A stretch of 33,638 nt of DNA from Caulobacteraceae bacterium. Its GTDB lineage: Bacteria > Pseudomonadota > Alphaproteobacteria > Caulobacterales > Aquidulcibacteraceae. The position numbers were made by a program, and so were the translations under genes. Within the stretch, counting starts at the first letter, position 1, and each line of letters starts with the position of its first letter. The stretch covers positions 1 to 33,638 of the forward strand of contig WRPF01000033.1 of NCBI GenBank assembly GCA_009773335.1, written 5' to 3'. Shown piece after piece: positions 17,098-25,079 of this stretch. Below the pieces are notes generated by a model. The model had not been told where the DNA came from, made no database searches, and saw nothing but the letters and a program-made list of their open reading frames with translations.

Positions 17098-17532
17098 TCA
17101 GGCCGCGCGTTTCGCCCGGGCATCCTCGATCGCGGCGACCGCAGCCTCGAACGCCAGCAGCGTGGAAGTGTGGCGCGGCGGGTAGTCGCGCACGCCTTCG
17201 AGGTGCCTGAGTTCCCAGAAACGGCCGGTCGGCGGCGGGCCGTTTTCCTTGAGCATCGCCCTGAGCGCGTCGCGCGCGGCGACGATCTCGTCCACCCGCG
17301 CGCCGATGGCGTGGCCCGCGAACACCGACGCCGACGCCTGCCCCAGCGCGCACGCCTCCACCTCGATGCCGAGGCCGGTGACCACGTCGCCTTCCAGCAT
17401 GAGGTCGACGGTCACCGTGGAGCCGCAGATCTTGGACACCTTCGTCGACGTGCCGTGCGGCGCAGACAACCGCCCCACATGCGCGATGTCGCCGGCGAGT
17501 TCGAAGATGCGGGGGTGATAGAGGTCGTGCAT
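17098..17532 (-). CDS. Iron-sulfur cluster scaffold, IscU/NifU-N-like
   Basis: 144 residues with the NifU N-terminal fold. MHDLYHPRIFELAGDIAHVGRL resembles the usual YNPRILELAANI opening. The first cluster cysteine is in SKICGSTVTVDL and the second in VEACALGQASASV. The third position, normally a cysteine in the C-terminal helix, is replaced: the segment reads PPRHTSTLLAFEA. This variant is common in alphaproteobacterial relatives and may mean a different cluster-binding or transfer role. A proline-containing WELRHLEGVRDYP loop precedes it. It is the last gene of the cysS-side run on this strand, 19 bases after the lipoprotein gene. Confidence 0.88.
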   Translation of the reverse strand: MHDLYHPRIFELAGDIAHVGRLSAPHGTSTKVSKICGSTVTVDLMLEGDVVTGLGIEVEACALGQASASVFAGHAIGARVDEIVAARDALRAMLKENGPPPTGRFWELRHLEGVRDYPPRHTSTLLAFEAAVAAIEDARAKRAA

Positions 17533-17551
17533 GGCGTTGATATGGGGCCGA

Positions 17552-18013
17552 TCAGCCCGGCCCGCCCAGCAACCCGCCGTCAGCCGCGCAACGCTTGTCG
17601 TAGAGCCCGCGCACGCGGCTGACCTTCGCGGCGACGCCTGGCGCATCGTCCCAGAGATGGGCCTGCCAGGTGTGGGTGCAGCCGGCCTCGACCTGCTGGC
17701 GACGGCAGACCTGATCGGGAGGATCGCCGCCGCGCCCGGCCGCAGGCGCGACACAGAGGAACTGGTTGGTCCGCAGGTCCGCGACCGCGACGGAAAGCGC
17801 CGAGCCTGCCGCGTACCGCCGGATGAGATTGCTGGAGAAGCGCTGGATCACGCCGTCCGCCGGGCCGCGCCGCCAGTCGCCGAGATCGATCGGGCCGGAC
17901 TGCAAGGCGCCGCCACGTGGCGTGACGGCGCCGGTCCCGGCGGGGCCGGTAGAGTACGTCGAGCAGGCGGCGAGCGCGGAAAGGGCGAGGACGGCGAAGA
18001 GAGCGCGTTTCAT
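17552..18013 (-). CDS. Four-cysteine exported lipoprotein, paralog of the upstream gene
   Basis: 153 residues. LFAVLALSALAAC is a lipoprotein signal with lipid cysteine C17. The mature part aligns with the preceding gene: GDWRRG against GAWRG, RRYAAGSALSVAVADLRTNQFLC against RALAAGKPVSETRAALQANGFSC, then VC, GCTHTW and DKRC against EC, SCGVEW and DRMC. The four shared cysteines are C87, C103, C112 and C142. The pattern suggests two disulfides in a periplasmic fold. I do not recognise a named family. An AAGGAT ribosome site precedes the ATG. It is translated after its paralog, 42 bases downstream. Confidence 0.75.
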   Translation of the reverse strand: MKRALFAVLALSALAACSTYSTGPAGTGAVTPRGGALQSGPIDLGDWRRGPADGVIQRFSSNLIRRYAAGSALSVAVADLRTNQFLCVAPAAGRGGDPPDQVCRRQQVEAGCTHTWQAHLWDDAPGVAAKVSRVRGLYDKRCAADGGLLGGPG

Positions 18014-18030
18014 GGACGATCCTTACGACG

Positions 18031-18046
18031 ATCCGCGCGCGCGGAT
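18031..18046. repeat. Perfect 16-base palindrome between the paralogs
   Basis: ATCCGCGC joined to GCGCGGAT is perfectly self-complementary. It lies in the 42-base gap between the two paralogous exported-protein genes, within a wider CCTTA...TAAGG inverted repeat (18021-18050). It could form an RNA hairpin that separates expression of the two genes, or act as a protein-binding site. No T-run follows on the transcribed strand. Confidence 0.45.
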
Positions 18047-18055
18047 AAGGGCGCC

Positions 18056-18514
18056 TCAGCGGCACATGCGGTCGAAGCCCGCCTTGGGCGCCGCCAGCGG
18101 CTCCTCGATCACGGTCCACCACTCCACGCCGCAACTGCGGTCCGTGATGGCGATCCGGCATTCAAGCGCGGGGCCTGCGCCGCCGCGATCGTTCGGTTCG
18201 AGGCAGGAAAACCCGTTCGCCTGCAGTGCGGCGCGGGTTTCGCTCACCGGCTTGCCCGCCGCGAGCGCCCGCACGCGCCGCTCGAACGAGGGGCCGTATG
18301 CGGCCGTGTCCGCACCGCGCCATGCGCCGAAATCGAGCCCGCCCGCGCCCGGCCCTTCCGGAGGTGCAGCGGCGGGCGCGGCGACGATCACGGCCGCCGC
18401 AGGCGGCGGCAGCTTGCCCTTGTCGCGCTGGAACGGGCTGTCTCCGCCGACCTGTGCGAATGCAGCGCCCGAAAGGGCGAGGACGGCTGCGAGGCCGACG
18501 AGGGTGTTGCGCAA
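18056..18514 (-). CDS. Four-cysteine exported protein, paralog of the downstream gene
   Basis: 152 residues from TTG, chosen because GGAGA lies six bases upstream and it gives an ideal signal peptide (LRNTLVGLAAVLALSGAAFA, cut before QVGGD). A proline/alanine-rich linker (about 35-58) leads to the domain shared with the next gene, with cysteines C104, C119, C128 and C151 at nearly the same spacing. This copy is secreted rather than lipidated. The fold and role are unknown; four conserved cysteines suggest two disulfides. It lies 22 bases after cysS on the same strand. Confidence 0.75.
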   Translation of the reverse strand: MRNTLVGLAAVLALSGAAFAQVGGDSPFQRDKGKLPPPAAAVIVAAPAAAPPEGPGAGGLDFGAWRGADTAAYGPSFERRVRALAAGKPVSETRAALQANGFSCLEPNDRGGAGPALECRIAITDRSCGVEWWTVIEEPLAAPKAGFDRMCR

Positions 18515-18536
18515 TTTCGTTCTCCAGGATTTCGGT

Positions 18537-19904
18537 TCAGCCGACGCGCTTCCACGTCGAGCCCTGCGGGTTGTCCATGACTTCCACGCCCATTCCGGCG
18601 AGAACTTGGCGAAGCCTGTCGGCCTCCGCCCAGTCCTTCGCCTGACGCGCAGCGACCCGCTCGGCCACGAGCACATCGATTTCGTCCACGTTGTCGCCGC
18701 TGCGGAACCATGCCTCGGGGTCGCCCTGCAGCACGCCGATCAAGGCGCCGGCCGCCAGCATCCTGCCCTTCAGCGCCTGCTGTTCGGGAAGCTTCTCCGA
18801 CTTGTTGGCCTCGGTCGCGAGGCCGAACAGGACGGCCACTGCCTCGGGCGTGTTGAGATCGTCGCACAGCGCGGCGACGAATGCGTCCGGTGCATCAACA
18901 TCGTCGGCGTCCACGTCCTTCAGGCGGCGCAACGCCGTGTAGAGACGGTCGAGCGACGCCTTCGACTGTTCGAGCAGATCGCGCGAAAAGCCGAGCGGCG
19001 CGCGGTAGTGCGCCGACAGCAACGCCCAGCGCAGCACTTCGCCCGGCCACTCGCTCGCCAACTCATGAATGAGCACGACGTTGCCGAGGCTCTTCGACAT
19101 CTTCTCGCCGTCCATGTCGAGAAAGCCGTTGTGCATCCAGTAGCGCGCGAGCGGCTTGCCGTAGGCGGTTTCCGACTGCGCGATCTCGTTTTCATGATGG
19201 GGAAAGATGAGATCGATGCCGCCGCCGTGGATGTCGATGGTCTCGCCGAGATTGGCGCGGATCATCGCCGAGCACTCGATGTGCCAGCCGGGCCGGCCGC
19301 GCCCGAAATCCGAGTCCCACGCGGGTTCTCCCGGCTTCGCAGTCTTCCACAACGCGAAATCCGACGGATGCTTCTTGTCATCCTCCGCCTCGACGCGCGT
19401 GCCGGTCAGCATCTCGTCCTGAGTGCGCCGCGAGAGCTTGCCGTAGTCGGCGTCTTCCGCCACGCAGAACCACACGCCGCTCTTGCCCTTGTAGGCCGCG
19501 CCCTTGTCGATGAGCGCGCCGATGATCTCGCACATCTGCGGCACGTGGCCGGTCGCCGTCGGCTCCAGCGACGGCGCAAGATTGCCCAGAGCCGCCATGT
19601 CGTCGCGATAGATCTTCGTGTAGCGCGCGGTCAGCGTCTCGATCGGTTCGTTCAGCTCCGCTGCGCGCGCGATGATGCGGTCGTCGATGTCGGTGAAGTT
19701 GCGGGCGTAGACCACGCTCCCCTCGCCGTACGCTGCGCGCAGGAGGCGGAACAGCACGTCGAACACGACCGGCGGGCGGGCGTTGCCGATATGGGCGTAG
19801 TTGTAGACCGTCGGTCCGCACACATACATCGTCACCCGGCCCGGATCGGCGGGAACGAAGCGCTCCTTGGCGCGGGTCAGCGTATTCGTAAGGTAAATAT
19901 CCAT
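18537..19904 (-). CDS. cysS: Cysteine--tRNA ligase
   Basis: 455 residues, normal for CysRS. The class I HIGH motif appears as YNYAHIGNARP and the KMSKS motif as DGEKMSKSLGN. The catalytic zinc ligands are visible: C in MYVCGPTVY, C in PGWHIECSAM, and H/E in FPHHENEIAQSE. The enzyme charges tRNA-Cys in the cytoplasm. The start MDIYLTNTLTRAKERF is the conserved N-terminus; an open extension upstream is not needed. It is divergent from folE across 228 bases. The two cysteine-containing exported paralogs follow on the same strand. Confidence 0.98.
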   Translation of the reverse strand: MDIYLTNTLTRAKERFVPADPGRVTMYVCGPTVYNYAHIGNARPPVVFDVLFRLLRAAYGEGSVVYARNFTDIDDRIIARAAELNEPIETLTARYTKIYRDDMAALGNLAPSLEPTATGHVPQMCEIIGALIDKGAAYKGKSGVWFCVAEDADYGKLSRRTQDEMLTGTRVEAEDDKKHPSDFALWKTAKPGEPAWDSDFGRGRPGWHIECSAMIRANLGETIDIHGGGIDLIFPHHENEIAQSETAYGKPLARYWMHNGFLDMDGEKMSKSLGNVVLIHELASEWPGEVLRWALLSAHYRAPLGFSRDLLEQSKASLDRLYTALRRLKDVDADDVDAPDAFVAALCDDLNTPEAVAVLFGLATEANKSEKLPEQQALKGRMLAAGALIGVLQGDPEAWFRSGDNVDEIDVLVAERVAARQAKDWAEADRLRQVLAGMGVEVMDNPQGSTWKRVG

Positions 19905-20132
19905 CGGTCCGTTCGGTGATCGTGTCTGGCGCGCCCATGCGGCAGCTGCGGCGAAGAGGATTCTCCGTCGCGGTCGCGCGTGATACGCTGTTCTATGTCG
20001 CAACGGGAAGGGTGGACAAACGCCTCCCGGCTCCACAAGTCTGCGATGCAAACAGTTTTAGCGGCGCCTGGTCAGCCCCTCCCCAACGGGGCCAAGGCAT
20101 TTACCAGACGCCGGATGAGGGAATTCCTGCAT

Positions 20133-20762
20133 ATGGACGGTACGGCAAAGCCGCGCACCACGCCCCACGGGGCCAATCTGGCGGCCGTGGTGAAGAAGCC
20201 CTCCCGCGAGGAGGCGATGGAAGCCGTGCGCACGCTCCTCGCTTGGGCGGGCGACAACCCCGCGCGCGAAGGTCTCATCGACACCCCCAAACGCGTGGTC
20301 GACGCCTACGAGGAGTGGTTCCAAGGCTACGACGCCGATCCGCTCAAGGAACTCTCGCGCACCTTCGAGGAGGTCGCAGGCTATGACGACATCGTCATGC
20401 TCAAGAAGATCGATGTGGAAAGCCACTGCGAGCACCACATGGCGGCCTTCCTCGGCAAGGCCTACGTCGCCTACCTGCCGACCACCAAGGTCGTCGGCAT
20501 CTCGAAGATCGCCCGCGTGGTCGAGATCTTCGCCAAGCGCCTGCAAACGCAGGAGACCATGACGGCGCAGATCGCCGAAACGCTCGAAAAAGCGCTCGCC
20601 CCGGCAGGGGTCGCCGTTCTCATCGACGCCGAGCACCAGTGCATGACCACCCGCGGCGTGCGCCACAAGGACGTGACGACGGTCACGACGCAATTCACAG
20701 GCCTGTTCAAGACTGACGCCGAAGTCAGGGGACGGTTCCTGAAGCTCGCCGGTTATGGTTGA
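20133..20762 (+). CDS. folE: GTP cyclohydrolase I
   Basis: 209 residues from the ATG at 20133, which has AGGGAA nine bases upstream; open codons continue upstream but are not family-like. The protein converts GTP to dihydroneopterin triphosphate, the first step of folate and pterin synthesis. Zinc ligands are in [12 protein letters not shown] and the HQCMTTRGV motif; [25 protein letters not shown] is the conserved substrate-site helix. The C-terminus (QFTGLFKTD) is normal. It is a zinc-dependent type IA enzyme and should form a decamer in the cytoplasm. No operon partner for folate synthesis is adjacent. Confidence 0.98.
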   Translation: MDGTAKPRTTPHGANLAAVVKKPSREEAMEAVRTLLAWAGDNPAREGLIDTPKRVVDAYEEWFQGYDADPLKELSRTFEEVAGYDDIVMLKKIDVESHCEHHMAAFLGKAYVAYLPTTKVVGISKIARVVEIFAKRLQTQETMTAQIAETLEKALAPAGVAVLIDAEHQCMTTRGVRHKDVTTVTTQFTGLFKTDAEVRGRFLKLAGYG

Positions 20763-20869
20763 CGAACGTTCAACTTGATTTGACGCCCCATTTGCAGTCA
20801 ATCTTGAGTCCCGTCCTGCGCGATTTCTGGGCAATTTCGGCCCGCCGGGACGGCAAGACGAGGCTTATG

Positions 20870-21238
20870 ATGGCTTACGCGTCAGATTCATTTGCAATTT
20901 CCGAAAACAAGACCCCCGCCAGCGGCGGCAGGGAGCGCGTCACCTGCGCCACCCCGACGCCGGGAAAGGCGGCTACGCGGATCCCCCGCTGGAAGTACGA
21001 GGCGCTGCGGCGCGCCATCCGTCACGTGATCGTGAGCGCCGGCAGCCGCGGCGCGACGCTGGACGATCTTGTCGAGGCCGTTCCCCAGCGCCTGACCGCC
21101 GATGAACTCGCCGATCTGGGCTCCGTCCCGTGGCACGTGACGACCGTGAAGCTCGACCTCGAGGTGAAGGGCGAGATCCAGCGCGTTGCGGGCGCTTCTC
21201 CCGTGCGCCACGTCCGCATCCTGAGCGACGCGGCGTGA
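20870..21238 (+). CDS. DUF6958-like small protein
   Basis: 122 residues from the second ATG of an ATGATG pair; GAGG lies six bases before it. The C-terminal two thirds (RWKYEALRRAIRHVI, then ATLDDLVEAV and WHVTTVKLDLEVKGEIQR) fit the DUF6958 pattern, where a winged-helix-like unit ends in WWxKTVQLDLEAKG. The first 40 residues are polar and look unstructured. Such a small winged helix could bind DNA, but no role is established. It follows folE by about 107 bases. The frame also opens upstream to a TTG that overlaps the end of folE. Confidence 0.7.
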   Translation: MAYASDSFAISENKTPASGGRERVTCATPTPGKAATRIPRWKYEALRRAIRHVIVSAGSRGATLDDLVEAVPQRLTADELADLGSVPWHVTTVKLDLEVKGEIQRVAGASPVRHVRILSDAA

Positions 21239-21366
21239 AACTGCGCTAGCGGGCGGGCGGCGTGATCGTGAGGCTGTGCGGGACGGGGCGCTTCCGCCCG
21301 CTGGCGCAGGACCAACGGCGGACATGGCGCTTTCAACGCGCCGTCCAAGGCTGCTAGTCATCGCCC

Positions 21367-21738
21367 ATGGTCGAACCTTCCGATACGATTGAGCAAGCGA
21401 AAACGCTGGGCGCGCGCTTCGACGCGAACGGGCTCATCCCCACGATCGCCCAGGACGCGCATTCCGGCGAGGTGCTGATGCTGGCCTGGATGAACGCCGA
21501 AGCGCTGCGGCTCACGCTGGAGACCGGCCGCGCCACCTACTGGTCGCGTTCGCGGCAGGCGCTTTGGGCGAAGGGCGAAACCTCCGGCCACACGCAGCGC
21601 GTCGTCGAGGCGCGCATCGACTGCGACCAGGATGCGGTCCTGCTGCGCGTGGAGCAGACCGGCCCCGCCTGCCACACCGGCGAACGGAGCTGCTTTTACC
21701 GCGTCATCGGCGCCGACGACTCACTCGTCCGCGGCTAG
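21367..21738 (+). CDS. hisI: Phosphoribosyl-AMP cyclohydrolase
   Basis: 123 residues, the size of a stand-alone HisI. The enzyme opens the adenine ring of PR-AMP in histidine synthesis. Family motifs are present: [31 protein letters not shown], and [27 protein letters not shown] with the zinc cysteines and magnesium-binding aspartates. No other his gene is nearby. A GCTAGT hexamer at 21353-21358 lies eight bases before the ATG with no ribosome site between, so the mRNA may be leaderless. The 3' end overlaps the convergent SRPBCC gene by 18 bases. Confidence 0.97.
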   Translation: MVEPSDTIEQAKTLGARFDANGLIPTIAQDAHSGEVLMLAWMNAEALRLTLETGRATYWSRSRQALWAKGETSGHTQRVVEARIDCDQDAVLLRVEQTGPACHTGERSCFYRVIGADDSLVRG

Positions 21739-22167
21739 CGCCTTCTCCAGATTGGCGACGATCATCGCCCAGCCCTGCTCGGAGCGTTCCTTGTAGTCTG
21801 CATATTCGGGCGCCATTTCCTGGCGCAGCGTAAGCACGCAGCCATCGCCATCGCGTGCAATGTCGATCTCCACGATCGCCGCATCCGTCGAATACATCGG
21901 CACGAGGAACGTGAACACGAGGCGGCGCGGCCGGTCGAGTTCGAGATACTCGCCCGTGTGCTCGACGTCGGCGCCGTCGCGGCGATCCACAAACGTGAAC
22001 CTGCCGCCGACACGCGGATCGGTTTCGGCGCGCACCGTCTGGCCGTTTTCCGTGGCGAACAGGAATCTTCGCGCCACGCGGGGATCGAGCCAGGCGTCAA
22101 ACACGCGTTCCGCCGAAAACGGCAAACGGCGGGTGACGACGAGGCGGACGGTTTCCTTGTCGGTCAT
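21721..22167 (-). CDS. SRPBCC (AHSA1-type) domain protein
   Basis: 148 residues with the START-like AHSA1 layout: [26 protein letters not shown], then [34 protein letters not shown] and the C-terminal helix [15 protein letters not shown]. These proteins form a deep hydrophobic pocket for small ligands or proteins. It is the last gene of an ArsR-SRPBCC-SRPBCC operon, five bases after the preceding SRPBCC gene. In such pairs the ArsR-type regulator usually controls the SRPBCC genes. The ligand is unknown. Confidence 0.9.
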   Translation of the reverse strand: MTDKETVRLVVTRRLPFSAERVFDAWLDPRVARRFLFATENGQTVRAETDPRVGGRFTFVDRRDGADVEHTGEYLELDRPRRLVFTFLVPMYSTDAAIVEIDIARDGDGCVLTLRQEMAPEYADYKERSEQGWAMIVANLEKALAADE

Positions 22168-22172
22168 GGCGC

Positions 22173-22730
22173 TCACCCCGCAGCGTTTTGCGGATAGGCT
22201 TCGCCATAGTGCTTTTCCAGCCGTTCGATGTTCGCCCAGAACGGCCTGGGTTTCGCGCCTGAGAGCAGCGCTTCGAGAATGTCCGTGTGCGCATGCCAGC
22301 CGCCGCTCACGTCGATCATCTCCGCGCGCGTCGGCAGACGCGTGTGGGTGATGACGAACAGCACCTTGTCGCCGCGCTCGAAGAGTTCCCACGTGACCAA
22401 CTGCGCAGGCGGCTCATCCGCGCCCGGCGTATGCGGCGCGTTGAGCCAGTCGAAGGCGAGTACGTGCGGCGGTTCCCAGCGCACCATGCGGCACGGCGAC
22501 GGGAAACCCTCGATCGCGGTACGGAACCGCTCGGGGCCGGGCTCATCGGTGAGATTGCTGTGCTGGAACTGGAGCGTGAATGCGCCGGAGGTCGCCATGT
22601 CGCCGCCGGCGAACCAGCGTTTGCGCTTCTCGGGATCGGTAAGGAACGCCCAGACGCGATCGATCGGCCCCGGCAGCAGGCGTTCGAGTCGCACCGTTCC
22701 CGGCGCGGGCGTGGTCGCGTACTCGTTCAT
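22173..22730 (-). CDS. SRPBCC (AHSA1-type) domain protein
   Basis: 185 residues. VRLERLLPGPIDRVWAFLTDPEKRKRWFAGG is the family opening. The middle contains AFDWLNAPHTPGADEPPAQLVTWELFERGDKVLFVITHTRLP, and HAHTDILEALLSGAKPRPFWANIERLEKHY ends the fold. GGAGAC lies upstream of the ATG. It starts 10 bases after the ArsR gene and ends 5 bases before the second SRPBCC gene. It is not a close copy of that neighbour, so the two probably handle different ligands or partners. Confidence 0.9.
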   Translation of the reverse strand: MNEYATTPAPGTVRLERLLPGPIDRVWAFLTDPEKRKRWFAGGDMATSGAFTLQFQHSNLTDEPGPERFRTAIEGFPSPCRMVRWEPPHVLAFDWLNAPHTPGADEPPAQLVTWELFERGDKVLFVITHTRLPTRAEMIDVSGGWHAHTDILEALLSGAKPRPFWANIERLEKHYGEAYPQNAAG

Positions 22731-22740
22731 GCTCGTCTCC

Positions 22741-23082
22741 TCAGGTCTGTTCGTCGTCGTCTTCGCGCAGCGCACGTTCGAGAGCATCGAGGCGCGCATT
22801 CCAGAATGTGCGTTGCCGGTCGATCCACACGGCCGCTTCGTCGAGGGGCTTGGGATTGAAGGAAAGGAAATGCTCGCGACCATCGCGCCGGCGCGTCACC
22901 AGCCGCGCGCGCTCCAGCACGCGGATATGCTTGGACACGGAATTCAGCGACATGGCGAAGGGTGCGGCGATCTCCGTCACCCGCGCTTCTCCGCGCGCCA
23001 GCCGCTTCAGGATCGCGCGCCGGGTCGGGTCCGCGAGCGCAAGCATGGTATCGTCGAGACGCGCTACTGCCGCCACAATCAT
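22741..23082 (-). CDS. ArsR-family winged-helix transcriptional regulator
   Basis: 113 residues. LADPTRRAILKRLARGEARVTEIAAPFAMSLNSVSKHIRVLERARLVTRRRDGREHFLSF is a textbook ArsR winged helix, with the recognition helix at SLNSVSKHIRVLE. The C-terminal helix (WIDRQRTFWNARLDALERAL) is the usual dimer arm. No metal-binding cysteine pair is present, so it should respond to an organic or protein signal. It heads the operon with two SRPBCC genes. A palindrome covers its start codon and candidate promoter, which implies autorepression. Confidence 0.93.
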   Translation of the reverse strand: MIVAAVARLDDTMLALADPTRRAILKRLARGEARVTEIAAPFAMSLNSVSKHIRVLERARLVTRRRDGREHFLSFNPKPLDEAAVWIDRQRTFWNARLDALERALREDDDEQT

Positions 23083-23126
23083 TCATCCTTTTGGGTGAAT
23101 GAAAGCGGACACTGCGAAAGAGTCAA
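23081..23126 (-). promoter_or_regulatory. Candidate promoter with overlapping operator for the ArsR operon
   Basis: On the minus strand TTGACT (23121-23126) and TTCATT (23098-23103) are 17 bases apart; the first is a good -35, the second a weak -10. Between the -10 and the start lies ATTCATCC-TTTT-GGGTGAAT (23081-23100), an inverted repeat with 8-base arms and one mismatch. A repressor bound there would block transcription and translation start. Confidence 0.5.
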
Positions 23127-23147
23127 CCCTGCATATGATTTCGAGGC

Positions 23148-25004
23148 TTACCCGCCGATCTTTTCCAGCGCGCTCACGCCCGCCGCCTTCTCTGGCTTCA
23201 CCCGGAAACTCGCGACCTTGGATGTCGTGTAGTCCTTCGAGATGATCGTCGAGACGGCGTAGAAATCCGCGACCGCCTCGCCCTTGCGGAGCGTCAGCAC
23301 CGTGAAGCCGCGATGGCTGGGATCGTGCCACTTCACGTCCGTGTTCGCCGCCACGAAGGCCGCACCCACATCGACGCCGATGTCCTTCACGTAGTCCCCG
23401 GTGCCGGGCGAAGTGACGGACGTGGCCCCGAACTCCACGCCCACGCGCGTCTTGCCGTCCTCGGACGTCAGTTCATTGGCCCATGCATCATGGCTGTCGC
23501 CGGTGACGACGATGGCGTTGGCGTCCGCAGCCGTGAGCATCCCGTAGAGCCGGTTGCGCTGCGCGGGATAACCGTCCCACGCATCGAGATTCATCGGCAC
23601 CTTGAAACGCGTCAGCTGCAGGAAGCGGCCGATTCCGGGTTGCAGCGCCTCGAGCTTCGCGACGAGCGGCGCGGGAAGCGCGGAGAAATCCGGCGCCGTG
23701 ACGCGCGCCATCACCGTCTGGTTGCCGAGCACCTGCCACACCGTGCCCGCCCCGCGCGACGCGGCAAGCTGCGCCTTCAGCCATTCCTCCTGCGCCGCGC
23801 CGAGCAGCGCGCGCTGGGGATCGGCGAGCTTGCCGCGCTTGAAGCCTTCAATGTCGGGCATGAACATCACGCCCGATGGCGGATTGCGCGGGTCGATCGT
23901 GCGCACACGCGCCCAGTCTCCGATGGGCCGGCCCGTCGCAGTCTCAATCGCCATCGGCACATCGCGCACCGCGGCCGGACGCGGCGCGCCGGGCGGCACG
24001 GGCTTCGGCGCCGTGGGGTCGGTCATGTCCCACGCCATCGTCGCGGGCCCGAGGTCCTTCGCATAGTCGAGCTGCTGCATCCGCGCGAGCAAGCGCGTCT
24101 CCAGCATGATGATGGTGGCGAGATCGCCGAACTGGAAGGAGCGGTTGATCGCCTCGAAAGGCTTGCCAGCCTCGGGATCGCGGATCGGCAGCCACTCGTA
24201 GTAGGCCTGCAACGCCGCCTGCTTGCGATCGTCCCAGTTTCCTTCGTTGTTTTCCGGATTGTGGTCTTCTGCACCGCCCTGCCAGCTGTCGTTTGCGACC
24301 TCGTGATCGTCCCAGACGACGATCCACGGCGCCATGGCGTGGGCGGCCTGCAGCTCCGGTTCTTCCTTGTACTGCGCATGACGCAACCGGTAATCGCCCA
24401 GCGTGACGATCTCGACTTCCGGGCGCGGCATGCGGCCGAGCGTGAGCGCAACGTCGCCGCCGTAACCGTTCAGCCCGTATTCGTAGATGTAATCACCGAG
24501 GTGCAGCACCACGTCTATGTCGTCCATTTTCGACAACGCCTCGTAGGCGTTGAAGAAGCCGAACGGATGGTTCGAGCAGGACACGACGCCAAGCTTCAGT
24601 TCGTTCACGCCGCCGCGCGGCAGCGTGCGCGTGCGCCCGACGGGCGAGCGCTTGTCGCCGCAGAGAAAGCCGTAGAACAGGCGCTGATTGGGCGAGAGCC
24701 CCTGCACGTCGATCTTCACGGTGTAGTCGCGCGCCGCCGTCGTCGTGATCTCGCCGGTCTGCACGACGTTCTTCAGGCCGCGATCATGCGCGACCACCCA
24801 GCGGACCGGCACATCGCCGCCGCCTTCGGGCGTCACGCGGGTCCAGATGACGACGCGATCCAGACCGGGATCGCCGCTCGCCACGCCATGCTTGAACGAA
24901 ACCACGCCATCGTAGCGCGGCGCCCGCGCCGGCGCGCCGCAGGCCGTCGCCGATGCGCCGCCCGCCAGAGCCGCCAGCGTGCCCCGTCGTGTCAGTCTGG
25001 TCAT
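23148..25004 (-). CDS. phoD: Alkaline phosphatase D family, Tat-exported
   Basis: 618 residues. MTRLTRRGTLAALAGG is a twin-arginine signal (TRRGTL), followed by a small-residue region with a cysteine (SATACGAP) that may be lipidated. The PhoD metal and phosphate motifs follow in order: LGVVSCSNHPFGFFNAYEAL, HLGDYIYEYG, WDDHEVANDSW and VVTGDSHDAW. The enzyme hydrolyses phosphodiesters or monoesters outside the cytoplasm using calcium/iron. GGAGG lies five bases before the ATG. It follows the DUF7064/7065-like gene with a 75-base gap that contains spaced TCACAG repeats. Confidence 0.95.
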   Translation of the reverse strand: MTRLTRRGTLAALAGGASATACGAPARAPRYDGVVSFKHGVASGDPGLDRVVIWTRVTPEGGGDVPVRWVVAHDRGLKNVVQTGEITTTAARDYTVKIDVQGLSPNQRLFYGFLCGDKRSPVGRTRTLPRGGVNELKLGVVSCSNHPFGFFNAYEALSKMDDIDVVLHLGDYIYEYGLNGYGGDVALTLGRMPRPEVEIVTLGDYRLRHAQYKEEPELQAAHAMAPWIVVWDDHEVANDSWQGGAEDHNPENNEGNWDDRKQAALQAYYEWLPIRDPEAGKPFEAINRSFQFGDLATIIMLETRLLARMQQLDYAKDLGPATMAWDMTDPTAPKPVPPGAPRPAAVRDVPMAIETATGRPIGDWARVRTIDPRNPPSGVMFMPDIEGFKRGKLADPQRALLGAAQEEWLKAQLAASRGAGTVWQVLGNQTVMARVTAPDFSALPAPLVAKLEALQPGIGRFLQLTRFKVPMNLDAWDGYPAQRNRLYGMLTAADANAIVVTGDSHDAWANELTSEDGKTRVGVEFGATSVTSPGTGDYVKDIGVDVGAAFVAANTDVKWHDPSHRGFTVLTLRKGEAVADFYAVSTIISKDYTTSKVASFRVKPEKAAGVSALEKIGG

Positions 25005-25046
25005 GTCGTCCTCCAGGAACGTCAGGCGCAACGAAGGCTCAAGGCG

Positions 25047-25075
25047 TCACAGAGTCAATCAGAGGTCGCTCACAG
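25047..25075 (-). promoter_or_regulatory. Spaced CTGTGA repeats upstream of phoD
   Basis: On the minus strand CTGTGA occurs twice, 23 bases apart, with a weaker CTCTGA in between, so half-sites fall at about 11-12 base steps. That spacing recalls a Pho box (CTGTCAT repeated every 11 bases), but the fifth base differs in each copy. Upstream of phoD this is suggestive only. Confidence 0.2.
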
Positions 25076-25079
25076 ACCG

